Shown here piece after piece: positions 15,734-24,781 of a stretch of 64,000 nucleotides of DNA. The stretch covers positions 179,357-243,356 of the forward strand of contig NZ_BJUV01000001.1 of NCBI RefSeq assembly GCF_007988805.1, in the 5' to 3' direction. The stretch comes from Frigoribacterium faeni (lineage in GTDB: Bacteria > Actinomycetota > Actinomycetes > Actinomycetales > Microbacteriaceae). A program made the position numbers and the translations under genes. Positions within the stretch are counted from its first letter, which is position 1; every line of letters begins with the position of its first letter. The notes under the pieces are model-generated. The model worked only from the letters and a program-made list of their open reading frames with translations, was not told where the DNA came from and did no database searches.

Positions 15734-16327
15734 TCAGCCCTCGTCGGTCGTGCGCGCCGAGGTGTCCTCGTCGTCGGAGGACGCGTCGGCCAGCTCCTCG
15801 AAGAGCCCGGCGGGAGGCGTCACCACGACGACCCCTGCCTCGATGTCGACCGAGGGGACCAGGGCCGACACGAAGGGCACGAGCACCTCGCCCGTCGGGG
15901 TGTCGACGGCCAGGAGGTCTTGAGCGGGCAGGTGGTCGACCCGGGCGACGGTGCCGACCTGGACGCCGTCACGCTCGACCCGGAGGCCGACGAGCTGGTG
16001 GTGGTACCACGCGTCGTCTTCGTCGGGGAGCTCGTCGAGGTCCTGGTCGACCCAGAGGATCGCCTTGACCAGCGACTCGGCCGCGGTGCGGTCGGGGACG
16101 TCGTCGAAGAATCCGACGGGCTGCCCGTTGTACCAGCGCAGCTCCGTGAGCGTGAGGGTCCTGCCGTGCCAGGCGCTCGTCTCGGGGACCTGGAGGGTGA
16201 ACTCCGCGCCCGGGACGAACCGGGTCTCGGGGGTGTCCGTGAACAGCTCGAGCTTGAGCGCGCCCTTGAGTCCGTGGGCCTTGGTCAGTCGTCCGACCCG
16301 CAGCTGGGTCGTGTCGTCGGTGCCCAC
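15734..16327 (-). CDS. rimM: Ribosome maturation factor RimM
   Basis: A 197-aa 30S maturation factor. The N-terminal RimM barrel has [19 protein letters not shown], followed by the PRC-barrel domain with [14 protein letters not shown] and [17 protein letters not shown]. An acidic, disordered tail of about 20 residues extends the C-terminus. It binds S19 during assembly of the 30S head. The GTG start lies 3 nt after the khpA stop. Confidence 0.96.
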   Translation of the reverse strand: MGTDDTTQLRVGRLTKAHGLKGALKLELFTDTPETRFVPGAEFTLQVPETSAWHGRTLTLTELRWYNGQPVGFFDDVPDRTAAESLVKAILWVDQDLDELPDEDDAWYHHQLVGLRVERDGVQVGTVARVDHLPAQDLLAVDTPTGEVLVPFVSALVPSVDIEAGVVVVTPPAGLFEELADASSDDEDTSARTTDEG

Positions 16328-16330
16328 GGC

Positions 16331-16567
16331 TCAGAAGTCGCCGTCGACCACGTCGACCCGCACGCGCTTGCCGTCGGCCAGCGCCGTGACGAGCGTCCGC
16401 AGCGCCTTCGCGGTGCGTCCGGCACGACCGATGACGCGCCCGAGGTCATCGGGGTGCACGTGCACCTCGAGGACGTCGCCGCGCGGCGAGGTCGAGGCCA
16501 CGACCTGCACCTCGTCCGGGTGATCGACGATCCCCCGGACGAGGTGTTCGAGTGCAGGTGCGAGCAC
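16331..16567 (-). CDS. khpA: KH-domain RNA-binding protein KhpA
   Basis: 78 aa consisting of one KH domain with the signature loop VIGRAGRTAKALR. This is the KhpA/YlqC protein encoded between rpsP and rimM in most Gram-positive bacteria; with a KhpB partner it binds RNA and influences cell division in some species. The start is the GTG at 16567, 3 nt after the rpsP TAG. Confidence 0.95.
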   Translation of the reverse strand: MLAPALEHLVRGIVDHPDEVQVVASTSPRGDVLEVHVHPDDLGRVIGRAGRTAKALRTLVTALADGKRVRVDVVDGDF

Positions 16568-16570
16568 TGA

Positions 16571-16990
16571 CTACGCCTCGGTGGTCTCGGCGTCGTCGGC
16601 GGGTGCCTCGGCAGGAGCCTCGGCCTTGGCGGCGGGCTTCTCCGACTTGGGGACGAGCACCGGCTTCTTCTTCTCGTCGGCGACGAAGGCCTCCTTCGGG
16701 GCCTTGACCTTGACGGTGCTGACGGCGTCGGCGTCGCCCTTGAACTTGCCCCAGTCGCCCGTGAGCTTCAGCAGCGCCGCGACCTGCTCGGTCGGCTGCG
16801 CGCCGACTCCGAGCCAGTACTGGGCGCGGTCCGACTCGACCTCGATGAACGAGGGCTCCTCGGTGGGGTGGTACTTGCCGATCTCCTCGATCACGCGGCC
16901 GTCGCGCTTGGTGCGCGAGTCGGCGACGACGATGCGGTAGTAGGGGGCACGGATCTTGCCCATACGCTTGAGACGGATCTTGACAGCCAC
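16571..16990 (-). CDS. rpsP: 30S ribosomal protein S16
   Basis: 139 aa. The first 80 residues are standard S16 ([33 protein letters not shown]). The remainder is an actinobacterial extension, including an Ala/Glu/Lys-rich tail of about 40 residues that is probably disordered. The GTG start has AGGAG upstream. It is the first gene of the leftward rpsP-khpA-rimM-trmD operon. The upstream 280 bp also serve the divergent ybdK-like gene and contain an ATGGGAG/CTCCCAT inverted repeat (17065-17071, 17116-17122). Confidence 0.97.
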   Translation of the reverse strand: MAVKIRLKRMGKIRAPYYRIVVADSRTKRDGRVIEEIGKYHPTEEPSFIEVESDRAQYWLGVGAQPTEQVAALLKLTGDWGKFKGDADAVSTVKVKAPKEAFVADEKKKPVLVPKSEKPAAKAEAPAEAPADDAETTEA

Positions 16991-17272
16991 AATTCTCCTG
17001 TGTGATGTGATGTGGGCGAGTTGCTAGCCGTGAGCGTGGGGGCACACTCGGCTCGAAAGCTCTGATGGGAGTCGAACGTCGCCTGATTAGAGGGTCGGAC
17101 GACACGAGACTCGACCTCCCATTGTTGCAGACGAACGCCACTCAGCACGAATCTCGTCTCACCGTGTCCCTCGCCGCGTCTCGGACCGTCATGGAGGAGG
17201 CGCGCGCGGCCCCCGAGGACGACCGCCTGGCAGGATGGACCCCGCCCTGACGCCCATGGGAAGGCCACGCGG

Positions 17273-18418
17273 ATGCGCATCGACTTCACGACCTCCGAGA
17301 GGTCGACCCTCGGCATCGAGTGGGAGCTCGCGCTGGTCGATCGGGAGACGGGCGAGCTGGCCCCGCACGCTCCGGCCGTCCTCGCCGACCTCGACCATCT
17401 CAACGACGGCGGGCCGGTGCGCCTGACCCACGAGCTCCTGACGAACACGGTCGAGGTCGTCAGCGGGGTCCACCACCGGGTCGCGGACGCCGTCGACGAC
17501 CTCCGCGGCACCGTCGACTCGATCCACGGGCCCGCCTCCGTCCTCGGCGCCGACCTGATGTGCGCCGGCACGCACCCATTCAGCCGCTACGTCGATCAGG
17601 AGGTGACCCCCGACAACGAGCGTTACGCGACCCTCATCGACCGGACACGCTGGTGGGGTCGCCAGATGATGATCTGGGGCGTGCACGTGCACGTCGGCAT
17701 CGACGCCCGCGACAAGGCCCTGCCGATCCTCAACGGGCTCCTCACGTACCTCCCGCACTTCCAGGCGCTGACGGCGTCGAGCCCGTTCTGGGTCGGCGAG
17801 GAGACCGGCTACGCCTCGAATCGCGCTCTGATGTTCCAGCAGCTGCCGACGGCGGGCCTGCCGCCCCAGTTCGGCGCCTGGGCGAACTACGAGGAGATGG
17901 TCGCCGACATGACCCGCACCGGGGTGATCGACCACCACAGCGAGCTGCGCTGGGACATCCGCCCCTCGCCGAAGTGGGGCACGCTCGAGACCCGGGTGTT
18001 CGACGGGATCGCGACCTTCGACGAGGTCGGAGCCCTCGCCGCCCTCGTGCAGTGCCTGGTCGACGAGATGTCCGAGTCGCTCGACCGGGGCGAGGAGCCC
18101 CCGCAGATGCAGCCGTGGTTCGTGCGCGAGAACAAGTGGCGCGCCGCCCGGTACGGGATGGACGCCATCGTCATCCAGAACTCCGACGGCGACGAGCGCC
18201 TGGTGACGGACGATCTCCGTGATCTCGTCACCCGGCTCGAGCCGACGGCGGAGCGGCTGGGCTGCCTCGCCGAGCTGCATTCGCTCGACGCGATCCTCGA
18301 GCACGGCGCCAGCTACCAGCGCCAGCTGTCGGTCTCGGCGCGCCACGGGGGCGCCCTCCGTCCCGTCGTGTCGTCGCTGGTCCGGGAGCTCCGAGAGGGC
18401 GTGGCCGCCGCCTCCTGA
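17273..18418 (+). CDS. YbdK-type carboxylate-amine ligase (glutamate-cysteine ligase family 2)
   Basis: A 381-aa GCS2-family ATP-dependent carboxylate-amine ligase. The start MRIDFTTSERSTLGIEWEL holds the conserved E-x-E metal-binding motif; ADLMCAGTHPFS, WGVHVHVG and WDIRPSPKWGTLETRVFD follow, as in YbdK. The E. coli homologue has weak glutamate-cysteine ligase activity in vitro, but actinobacteria make mycothiol rather than glutathione, so the natural substrate is uncertain. GGAAGG precedes the ATG. It is monocistronic, ended by the hairpin at 18446-18480. Confidence 0.9.
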   Translation: MRIDFTTSERSTLGIEWELALVDRETGELAPHAPAVLADLDHLNDGGPVRLTHELLTNTVEVVSGVHHRVADAVDDLRGTVDSIHGPASVLGADLMCAGTHPFSRYVDQEVTPDNERYATLIDRTRWWGRQMMIWGVHVHVGIDARDKALPILNGLLTYLPHFQALTASSPFWVGEETGYASNRALMFQQLPTAGLPPQFGAWANYEEMVADMTRTGVIDHHSELRWDIRPSPKWGTLETRVFDGIATFDEVGALAALVQCLVDEMSESLDRGEEPPQMQPWFVRENKWRAARYGMDAIVIQNSDGDERLVTDDLRDLVTRLEPTAERLGCLAELHSLDAILEHGASYQRQLSVSARHGGALRPVVSSLVRELREGVAAAS

Positions 18419-18445
18419 GCCGAGGAGGCGCGGTGCCGGAGACGA

Positions 18446-18480
18446 CGGACGCCCGGCGGGTCGTCCCCACCGGGCGTCCG
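18446..18480. terminator. Bidirectional terminator between ybdK-like gene and ffh
   Basis: A perfect 11-bp stem, CGGACGCCCGG (18446-18456) with CCGGGCGTCCG (18470-18480) and a 13-nt loop, lies between convergent genes. It is preceded at 18420-18433 by a copy of the dispersed CCGAGGAGGCGCGG motif. Confidence 0.82.
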
Positions 18481-18502
18481 GTCGCGATGGTGCGACTCGA
18501 CG

Positions 18503-20065
18503 TCAGCCGCGACCGAGCATCTTCTGCAGCGAGGCCAGCTCGTCAGCAGTCGGGGCCTTGTCGCCCTGCGCGGCTCCGCCGAGGCCGAAGCCCGAGCCGC
18601 CGGGCGCGCCGGAGGGCTTGACCCCGGTGGCGAGCGCGGCGTTCTGCGCGGCGCGCTTGGCGGGGTTGCCGGCCTTCGAGCCCTTCTTCTTGGGCTGCGC
18701 CTTCTTGCCCCCGTAGGACGCACCGGGGATCGGGCCCATGCCCGGCACCTGGGGCACGCCGCCCTTGGCGACGGTCTTCATCATCTTCGCGGCCTGCTCG
18801 AAGCGCTGGACGAGCTGGTTGACGTCGGTGACGGTCATCCCGCAGCCCTTGGCGATGCGCAGACGGCGCGAGCCGTTGAGCAGCTTGGGCAGCTCGCGCT
18901 CCTGGGGGGTCATCGACTGGATGATCGCCTCGGTGCGGACGATCTCACGCTCGTCGAAGTTCTCGAGCTGCTCGCGCATGCCCTTGGCGCCGGGGAGCAT
19001 CCCGAGCATGCCCTTGATCGACCCCATCTTGCGGAGCTGCTGCATCTGCTTCAGGAAGTCGTCGAGGGTGAACGAGTCGGTCGCGATCTTCTGCGCGACC
19101 GCCATCGCCTCGTCTTCGTCGAAGGCCTGCTGGGCCTGCTCGATGAGCGAGAGGATGTCGCCGAGGTCGAGGATGCGGCTCGCCATGCGGTCGGGGTGGA
19201 ACGGCTCGAAGTCGTCGAGGGACTCGCCCGTCGACGCGAACATGATGGGCCGGCCGGTGACCGACGCGACGCTCAGCGCCGCACCGCCTCGGGCGTCTCC
19301 GTCGAGCTTGGAGAGCACGACGCCGGTGAAGTCGACGCCCTCCTGGAACGCCTTCGCCGTGGCCACGGCGTCCTGACCGATCATCGCGTCGATGACGAAG
19401 AGGACCTCGTCGGGGTCGACGGCCTTGCGGATGTTCGAGGCCTGCTTCATCAGGTCGGCGTCGACGCCGAGTCGACCGGCGGTGTCGACGATCACCGTGT
19501 CGTAGACCTTGTCGCGCGCGAACTTGATGGCCTGCTTGGCGACCTTGACCGGGTCGCCGACGCCGTTGCCCGGCTCGGGTGCGAAGACGGCCGCACCGGC
19601 CTGCTCGCCGACCACCTGGAGCTGCTGCACCGCGTTCGGTCGCTGCAGGTCGGCCGCGACGAGGAGGGGCGTGTGACCGTCTTTCGCCAGCCACTTCGCC
19701 AGCTTGCCCGCCAGGGTGGTCTTACCCGCGCCCTGGAGGCCGGCCAGCATGATGACGGTGGGCGGGTTCTTCGAGAACTCGAGCCGTCGCTGCGTGCCGC
19801 CGAGGATCTCGACGAGCTCCTCGTTGACGATCTGCACGACCTGCTGGGCGGGGTTCAGCGCCTTGCTGACCTCGTCGCCGAGCGCCCGCTCGCGCACCGT
19901 CGTCGTGAACGCCTTGACGACGTCGAACGCCACGTCGGCGTCGAGCAGCGCGCGGCGGATCTCGCGGACGGTGCCGTCGACGTCGGCCGGGCTGAGCTTG
20001 CCCTTGTTGCGGAGGTTCTTGAAGGTGTCCGCGAGGCGGTCGGAGAGCGTTCCAAATGTGGCCAT
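18503..20065 (-). CDS. ffh: Signal recognition particle GTPase Ffh (SRP54)
   Basis: A 520-aa SRP protein subunit. The N-domain is followed by the GTPase domain with P-loop GLQGAGKTTL, DTAGRLGVDADL, and SKLDGDARGGAAL. The M-domain binds SRP RNA and signal sequences (MLPGAKGMREQLENFDERE, RRLRIAKGCGMTVTDVNQL). The tail is Gly/Lys-rich. It targets nascent membrane proteins to FtsY, encoded 1.9 kb away. It is divergent from lipB. Confidence 0.97.
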   Translation of the reverse strand: MATFGTLSDRLADTFKNLRNKGKLSPADVDGTVREIRRALLDADVAFDVVKAFTTTVRERALGDEVSKALNPAQQVVQIVNEELVEILGGTQRRLEFSKNPPTVIMLAGLQGAGKTTLAGKLAKWLAKDGHTPLLVAADLQRPNAVQQLQVVGEQAGAAVFAPEPGNGVGDPVKVAKQAIKFARDKVYDTVIVDTAGRLGVDADLMKQASNIRKAVDPDEVLFVIDAMIGQDAVATAKAFQEGVDFTGVVLSKLDGDARGGAALSVASVTGRPIMFASTGESLDDFEPFHPDRMASRILDLGDILSLIEQAQQAFDEDEAMAVAQKIATDSFTLDDFLKQMQQLRKMGSIKGMLGMLPGAKGMREQLENFDEREIVRTEAIIQSMTPQERELPKLLNGSRRLRIAKGCGMTVTDVNQLVQRFEQAAKMMKTVAKGGVPQVPGMGPIPGASYGGKKAQPKKKGSKAGNPAKRAAQNAALATGVKPSGAPGGSGFGLGGAAQGDKAPTADELASLQKMLGRG

Positions 20066-20101
20066 GGTGCAGACAGCTTAACCGACCCTCGCGCTCATGC
20101 G

Positions 20102-20135
20102 ATTAATGCACTCAGTACATCAATCGGGCTACACT
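20102..20135. promoter_or_regulatory. ffh-lipB divergent region: dyad and leaderless lipB promoter
   Basis: ATTAATGCAC (20102-20111) and GTACATCAAT (20115-20124) form a dyad with 8 of 10 pairs matching around TCA, an AT-rich island in GC-rich DNA. It is followed by TACACT (20130-20135), a -10-like element 7 nt ahead of the lipB ATG, which suggests a leaderless lipB transcript. The dyad may bind a regulator of lipoate synthesis; this is inference. Confidence 0.4.
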
Positions 20136-20141
20136 CCCCCC

Positions 20142-20828
20142 ATGGCCACGATCCGACTGGGGCTCGACGGTGAGCCGCTCGACTACCTCGACGGCTGCGC
20201 CCTGCAGCGCGACCTCCACGACGACGTCGTGCTGCATCGCCGCGACGGCGCCCTCGTGATCTGCCAGCACGCGTCCGTCTACACCGCGGGTCGACGGACG
20301 GAGCCGGGCGACCTGCCGCGCGACGGCAGCCCCGTGGTCGAGACCGACCGCGGGGGCCGGATCACCTGGCACGGTCCCGGACAGCTCGTCGCCTATCCGA
20401 TCGTCCGCCTGCCCGAGCCGCTCGACGTCGTCGCCCACGTGCGCGCCCTCGAGGACGTCCTGCTCGAGGTGTGCGCGGCCGTCGGGGTCGCCTCGGTCCG
20501 GGTCCCCGGGCGGAGCGGGGCCTGGCTGCCCGGCGCGCTGACGACGTCGGGCCGCGACGAGAAGGTCGGCGCGGTGGGCGTCCGCGTGGCGCACGGCGTC
20601 ACGCTGCACGGCGTCTCGCTCAACTGCGACAACCCGCTCGGCCCGTACGCCGCGATCGTGCCGTGCGGGATCGCCGACGCCGGCGTGACCACGCTGACCC
20701 GCGCCTCCGGACGCCCCGTCTCCCCCGCCGACGTCGCCGACCTGCTCGACGAGGCCCTGACCCGCTACATCACGTCGCTCGCCCACCGGGCCGCCCGGAC
20801 CGACCGCCTTCTGGAGGCAACCCCATGA
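20142..20828 (+). CDS. lipB: Lipoyl(octanoyl) transferase
   Basis: A 228-aa octanoyl-ACP:protein transferase that moves octanoate onto lipoyl domains of the 2-oxoacid dehydrogenases and GcvH. Motifs: [20 protein letters not shown], the Lys of [10 protein letters not shown], and the catalytic Cys of [12 protein letters not shown]. The start is the ATG at 20142 ([15 protein letters not shown]); the in-frame codons upstream are promoter DNA. It overlaps lipA by 4 nt (ATGA). Confidence 0.95.
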   Translation: MATIRLGLDGEPLDYLDGCALQRDLHDDVVLHRRDGALVICQHASVYTAGRRTEPGDLPRDGSPVVETDRGGRITWHGPGQLVAYPIVRLPEPLDVVAHVRALEDVLLEVCAAVGVASVRVPGRSGAWLPGALTTSGRDEKVGAVGVRVAHGVTLHGVSLNCDNPLGPYAAIVPCGIADAGVTTLTRASGRPVSPADVADLLDEALTRYITSLAHRAARTDRLLEATP

Positions 20829-21808
20829 CCGCAGCACCCGAGGGGCGACGCCTGCTCCGCATCGAGGCGCGCAACGCCGAGACGCCGATCGAGAAGAAGC
20901 CCGCCTGGATCAGGACCACCGCCCGGCAGGGGCCCGAGTACCGCGCTCTGACCGACCTGGTGGTCGACAAGAAGCTCCACACCGTCTGCCAGGAGGCCGG
21001 CTGCCCCAACATCTTCGAGTGCTGGGAGGATCGCGAGGCGACCTTCCTGATCGGGGGCTCGCAGTGCACGCGCCGGTGCGACTTCTGCCAGATCGACACC
21101 GGGAGGCCGAGCCCCCTCGACCGGCGCGAGCCGCTGTCGGTGGCCGAGTCGGTGCGCGAGATGGCGCTGCGCTACGCCACGGTCACGGGCGTCGCCCGCG
21201 ACGACCTGGACGACGGAGGCGCGTGGCTCTACGCCGAGACGATCCGCCTGATCCACGAGCTCAACCCGGGCACCGGGGTCGAGATCCTCGTCCCCGACTT
21301 CAACGGTCGCCCCGATCTACTCGGCCAGGTGTTCGACGCCCGGCCGGAGGTCTTCGCCCACAACGTCGAGACCGTTCCGCGGATCTTCAAGCGAATCCGG
21401 CCCGCCTTCACCTTCGAGCGTTCGCTCGACGTGATCACGCAGGGGCACGAGGCCGGGCTCGTCACGAAGTCGAACCTGATCCTCGGCATGGGCGAGGAGC
21501 GCGACGAGGTCATCGACGCCCTCGAACGACTCCAGGAGGCGCACACCGACATCATCACGCTGACCCAGTACCTGAGGCCCAGCCCGAGACACCTGCCGGT
21601 GGCCCGGTGGGTGCGCCCGGAGGAGTTCGTCGACTACCGCGAGATCGCGGAGGACATGGGTTTCAGCGGGGTGCTCGCCGGGCCGCTGGTGCGCTCGTCG
21701 TACCGGGCGGGGCGCCTCTGGGCGCGGACCACCGAGGCGCAGGGCCGCATCGTGCCGGAGGCGCTGCGGCACCTGCTCGAGGCCGGGGCGGGCCGCCAGG
21801 CGGTGTGA
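20825..21808 (+). CDS. lipA: Lipoyl synthase
   Basis: A 327-aa radical SAM enzyme that inserts two sulfurs into protein-bound octanoate. Both iron-sulfur sites are present: the auxiliary cluster [13 protein letters not shown] and the radical-SAM motif [10 protein letters not shown], plus the C-terminal RSSYRAG motif. It starts at the ATG overlapping the lipB stop. This pair makes lipoyl cofactor endogenously. Confidence 0.97.
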   Translation: MTAAPEGRRLLRIEARNAETPIEKKPAWIRTTARQGPEYRALTDLVVDKKLHTVCQEAGCPNIFECWEDREATFLIGGSQCTRRCDFCQIDTGRPSPLDRREPLSVAESVREMALRYATVTGVARDDLDDGGAWLYAETIRLIHELNPGTGVEILVPDFNGRPDLLGQVFDARPEVFAHNVETVPRIFKRIRPAFTFERSLDVITQGHEAGLVTKSNLILGMGEERDEVIDALERLQEAHTDIITLTQYLRPSPRHLPVARWVRPEEFVDYREIAEDMGFSGVLAGPLVRSSYRAGRLWARTTEAQGRIVPEALRHLLEAGAGRQAV

Positions 21809-21819
21809 CGCCTCGACCG

Positions 21820-21968
21820 ACTCAGGCGATCAGGCGATCAGGTTCTGCACGCGCGCTGGAGCTCAGAGCGACGCGCCAGCGGCGCCGCGACGCCAGCGCC
21901 GAGGGAGCCTGCGACCGAGGGCCCGGTCGCGGCCGAGAAGCGCGACTCAGGCGATCAGGTTCTGGACG
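21820..21968. repeat. Duplicated tail of ftsY downstream of the gene
   Basis: ACTCAGGCGATCAGGTTCTG, which encodes the last codons and stop of ftsY at 21945-21964, occurs again at 21820-21848, where GATCAGGC is additionally repeated. Between the copies are GC-rich segments with inverted and direct repeats (around 21852-21900). In the distal copy the leftward frame again reads VQNLIA-stop. It looks like a small local duplication; no function is evident. Confidence 0.85.
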
Positions 21969-22828
21969 AACACGTGCGGTGTGAAGCCGGTGAGGTCGTT
22001 GATGCCCTCGCCCTGACCGACGAGCTTGATCGGGATGCCGGTCTGCTCCTGCACGGCCAGCACGAACCCGCCGCGGGCGGATCCGTCGAGCTTGGTCAGC
22101 ACGAGCCCGGTGACGCCGGCGTGCTCGATGAAGGCCTGGGCCTGCGCCAGTCCGTTCTGGCCGGTCGTGGCGTCGAGCACGAGCAGCACCTCGGCGATCT
22201 CGGTCTGCTTCTCGACCACGCGCTTGATCTTGCCCAGCTCGTCCATCAGACCGGACTTCGTCTGCAGCCGGCCGGCCGTGTCGATCAGCACGATCTCGAT
22301 GCCCTCGCGCATCGCGACCTCGACCGTCTGGTAGGCCACCGACGCGGGGTCCTGGCCCGGCTGCTGGGGCCGGACGATGCGGGCCCCGGCCCGGTCGGCC
22401 CAGGTGGCGACCTGCTCGACCGCGGCGGCACGGAACGTGTCGGCGGCGCCGACGACGACCGATCGGTCGTAGTTACGGAGGAACTTGGCGAACTTGCCGA
22501 TGGTCGTCGTCTTGCCGACGCCGTTCACGCCGACCATCAGCACCACGGCCGGACGGTTGCTCAGCTTGAGGGTGGAGTCGAGCTTCGACAACCGCTCCTC
22601 GAGCACCTCGCGCAGCATGCGCTTGAGGTCGGCCGGGTCGGTGGTCGAGTAGCGGCGCACCTTGCCCTGGAGGTCGTCGACGATCTGCTCGGTGACGTCG
22701 GGCCCGAAGTCGGCTCCGATGAGCGCCGCCTCGAGGTCGTCCCACGTCGTCTCGTCGATCGTCTTCTTGGCGAACATGCCACGCAGGGCACCGGAGAGAG
22801 ACCAGGGGGAAGCCATGCCCGTCAGCAT
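21947..22828 (-). CDS. ftsY: SRP receptor FtsY
   Basis: 293 aa comprising essentially only the NG domain, without the long acidic N-terminal A-domain of E. coli FtsY. Motifs: P-loop GVNGVGKTTTIGK, DTAGRLQTKSGLMDEL, TKLDGSARGG, and GQGEGINDLTGF near the end. The ATG at 22828 has GGGAG upstream; an ATG four codons later (MASPWSLSG) is the alternative and matches homologues. It docks Ffh-ribosome complexes at the membrane. Confidence 0.96.
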   Translation of the reverse strand: MLTGMASPWSLSGALRGMFAKKTIDETTWDDLEAALIGADFGPDVTEQIVDDLQGKVRRYSTTDPADLKRMLREVLEERLSKLDSTLKLSNRPAVVLMVGVNGVGKTTTIGKFAKFLRNYDRSVVVGAADTFRAAAVEQVATWADRAGARIVRPQQPGQDPASVAYQTVEVAMREGIEIVLIDTAGRLQTKSGLMDELGKIKRVVEKQTEIAEVLLVLDATTGQNGLAQAQAFIEHAGVTGLVLTKLDGSARGGFVLAVQEQTGIPIKLVGQGEGINDLTGFTPHVFVQNLIA

Positions 22829-22880
22829 ATTCGGCTCCCGACGACGGTGCAGACCGTGCAGAGGCTGTAAGCTCGGCGAG

Positions 22881-23003
22881 TTGAAGGGGAGTACTCCCGC
22901 GCGGTGGCGTCGTCAATACGGAAGAGACCGATCTCGACCCGGTGCACCGGTTCGCAGCCGTTCGTTCAGAGCGTGCCCGCGAGTGGAGGAGACCTTCGGT
23001 ACC
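22881..23003 (+). ncRNA. yybP-ykoY manganese riboswitch upstream of terC
   Basis: The leader contains the conserved segments of this class in order: AAGGGGAGTA (22884-22893), GTCGTCAATACGG (22909-22921), a variable helical arm around CCCGGTGCACCGG (about 22938-22950), and GGAGGAGACCTTCGG (22985-22999). It ends 11 nt before the GGAGGT ribosome-binding site. The class binds Mn2+ and commonly controls TerC/Alx- and MntP-type genes, which agrees with the gene that follows. A TAAGCT -10-like element lies at 22868-22873. Confidence 0.87.
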
Positions 23004-23026
23004 CGCTGCGTACTGGAGGTACACAC

Positions 23027-24055
23027 ATGGACGTCCATTTCATCACCTGGGCGATCACCATCGCCGGCATCATCGGCCTGCTCTTCTTCGACTTCTTCAG
23101 TCACGTGCGCACGCCCCACGAGCCGACCATCAAGGAGTCCGCCATCTGGTCGGGCGTCTACATCGGCATCGCGATCCTGTTCGGCGTCGGGGTCGGCGTC
23201 TTCTCGAACTGGACCTACGGCGGCGAGTACTTCGCCGGCTGGATCACCGAGAAGGCCCTCTCGGTCGACAACCTGTTCGTCTTCCTGATCATCATGACGA
23301 GCTTCGCCGTCCCGCGGATCTACCAGCAGAAGGTGCTGCTGGTGGGCATCGCCATCGCCCTGCTCTCGCGTGGCCTGTTCATCGCCGCCGGCGTCGTCAT
23401 CATCGAGAACTTCTCGTGGGTGTTCTACCTGTTCGGAATCCTGCTGTTCTGGCTGGCCTACAGCCAGGTGCGCGGCGGCCACGACGACAAGGACGAGGCG
23501 GACAGCAAGCTGATCCGCGCCCTGCGCCGCGTCATCCCCACCTCGACGGACTACGACGGCCAGAAGCTCACGACCAAGGTCGACGGCAAGCGGCTCTTCA
23601 CGCCGCTCTTCCTGGTCATGGTCGCCATCGGCCTGACCGACGTGCTCTTCGCCCTCGACTCGATCCCCGCGATCTTCGGCCTGACCCAGGAGGCCTACAT
23701 CGTCTTCACGGCGAACGCCTTCTCGCTGCTGGGCCTCCGTCAGCTGTACTTCCTCATCTCGGGCCTGCTCGAGCGTCTCGTCTACCTCGCGCAGGGCCTG
23801 GCCGTCATCCTGGCGTTCATCGGCGTCAAGCTCCTGTTCCACGCCCTGCACGTCAACGAGGTGCCGTTCATCAACGGGGGCCGGCCCATCGAGTGGATCC
23901 CCGAGATCCCCATCTGGTTCTCGCTCGGGTTCATCCTGCTGACCATCGCGGTCGCCACGTTCCTCAGCCTCGCGAAGACCCGTCGCGACGCCCGTGCCGC
24001 CGCTGCAGCCGGCACCCGACCCGGCGTCTCGGGCACCACGGACGCCGACCACTAG
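23027..24055 (+). CDS. TerC family integral membrane protein (probable manganese exporter)
   Basis: A 342-aa TerC/Alx protein with about nine membrane helices. Family motifs: ALSVDNLFVF (with conserved Asp-Asn) in an early helix and DVLFALDSIPAIFG in the second repeat, both thought to bind the metal. Start: ATG at 23027 with GGAGGT 7 nt upstream (MDVHFITWAITIAG). A role in Mn2+ efflux is inferred from the family and from the Mn riboswitch directly upstream. The tail is Ala-rich and cytoplasmic. A hairpin follows the stop. Confidence 0.92.
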   Translation: MDVHFITWAITIAGIIGLLFFDFFSHVRTPHEPTIKESAIWSGVYIGIAILFGVGVGVFSNWTYGGEYFAGWITEKALSVDNLFVFLIIMTSFAVPRIYQQKVLLVGIAIALLSRGLFIAAGVVIIENFSWVFYLFGILLFWLAYSQVRGGHDDKDEADSKLIRALRRVIPTSTDYDGQKLTTKVDGKRLFTPLFLVMVAIGLTDVLFALDSIPAIFGLTQEAYIVFTANAFSLLGLRQLYFLISGLLERLVYLAQGLAVILAFIGVKLLFHALHVNEVPFINGGRPIEWIPEIPIWFSLGFILLTIAVATFLSLAKTRRDARAAAAAGTRPGVSGTTDADH

Positions 24056-24063
24056 CCCGACCC

Positions 24064-24094
24064 GCCGTGCGGTCGCCGACCGCGGCCGCACGGC
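24064..24094 (+). terminator. Terminator after terC
   Basis: GCCGTGCGG (24064-24072) pairs perfectly with CCGCACGGC (24086-24094), 13-nt loop, 8 nt after the terC stop. Confidence 0.65.
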
Positions 24095-24121
24095 ACCGCA
24101 CCACCTGAACGGAACTCCCCC

Positions 24122-24703
24122 ATGCGTCTCGAACTCATCCGCCACGGCCAGACCGACTGGAACCTCAACGACAAGCTGCAGGGGTCGTCGGACATCCCCC
24201 TCAACGAGACGGGCCGGGCCCAGGCGCTCGAGGCGGCCGGACTGCTGGCGGACGCGGAGTGGAGCGCCATCGTGTCGTCGCCGCTCGGTCGCGCCCGCGA
24301 GACCGCGCGCATCATCGCCGACACGCTCGGCATCGAGCTCGGCGACGCGTACGACGAGCTGATCGAGCGCGACTACGCGTCGCACGAGGGGCGCACCCCC
24401 GAGTCCCCGATCCCCGACGAGCCCAACGCCGACTACCCCGACATCGAGCCCCGCGAGTCGGTCGCCCGCCGCGGCCTCGAGGCCCTCGAGACGATCCGCG
24501 ATACGCGCCTCCCCCTCGACGGGGACGACGCCCACATCGTGGTCGTCTGCCACGGCACCATCATCCGCTTCGTGCTGTCCGAGATCCTCGGCCGCGAGGT
24601 GCCGCACATCGAGAACGCCGCGGCGAACACGCTCGAGTGGGACGGCACGGCCTGGCACGTGCTGAGCATCAACGGCGGGGTCGTCGACACCGACATCGAC
24701 TGA
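24122..24703 (+). CDS. Histidine phosphatase family protein
   Basis: A 193-aa phosphoglycerate-mutase-like protein. The RHG motif with the phospho-accepting His (LIRHGQTDWN) and the second His in VVVCHGTIIRF are intact, as is SPLGRARETA. The substrate cannot be told from sequence; such proteins include cofactor-dependent phosphatases of sugar phosphates or nucleotides. It lies 66 bp after terC and ends at a bidirectional terminator. Confidence 0.9.
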   Translation: MRLELIRHGQTDWNLNDKLQGSSDIPLNETGRAQALEAAGLLADAEWSAIVSSPLGRARETARIIADTLGIELGDAYDELIERDYASHEGRTPESPIPDEPNADYPDIEPRESVARRGLEALETIRDTRLPLDGDDAHIVVVCHGTIIRFVLSEILGREVPHIENAAANTLEWDGTAWHVLSINGGVVDTDID

Positions 24704-24720
24704 CGACGCGAGTCGTCGAC

Positions 24721-24769
24721 ACGGAGCCGAGGAGGCGCGACCGGGCGGGTCGCGCCTCCTCGGCTCCGT
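24721..24769. terminator. Large palindromic bidirectional terminator
   Basis: A near-perfect 22-bp stem built from two inverted copies of the GGAGCCGAGGAGGCGCG motif with a short GGGCGG-type loop. It lies between two convergent transcripts (histidine phosphatase and the ABC transporter operon). Confidence 0.9.
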
Positions 24770-24781
24770 CGTCGGGTCGGG

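Noticed and set aside
17065..17250. Short plus-strand ORF upstream of the YbdK-like gene
   Set aside because: It has no ribosome-binding site, no recognisable family, and covers the divergent promoter region of rpsP.
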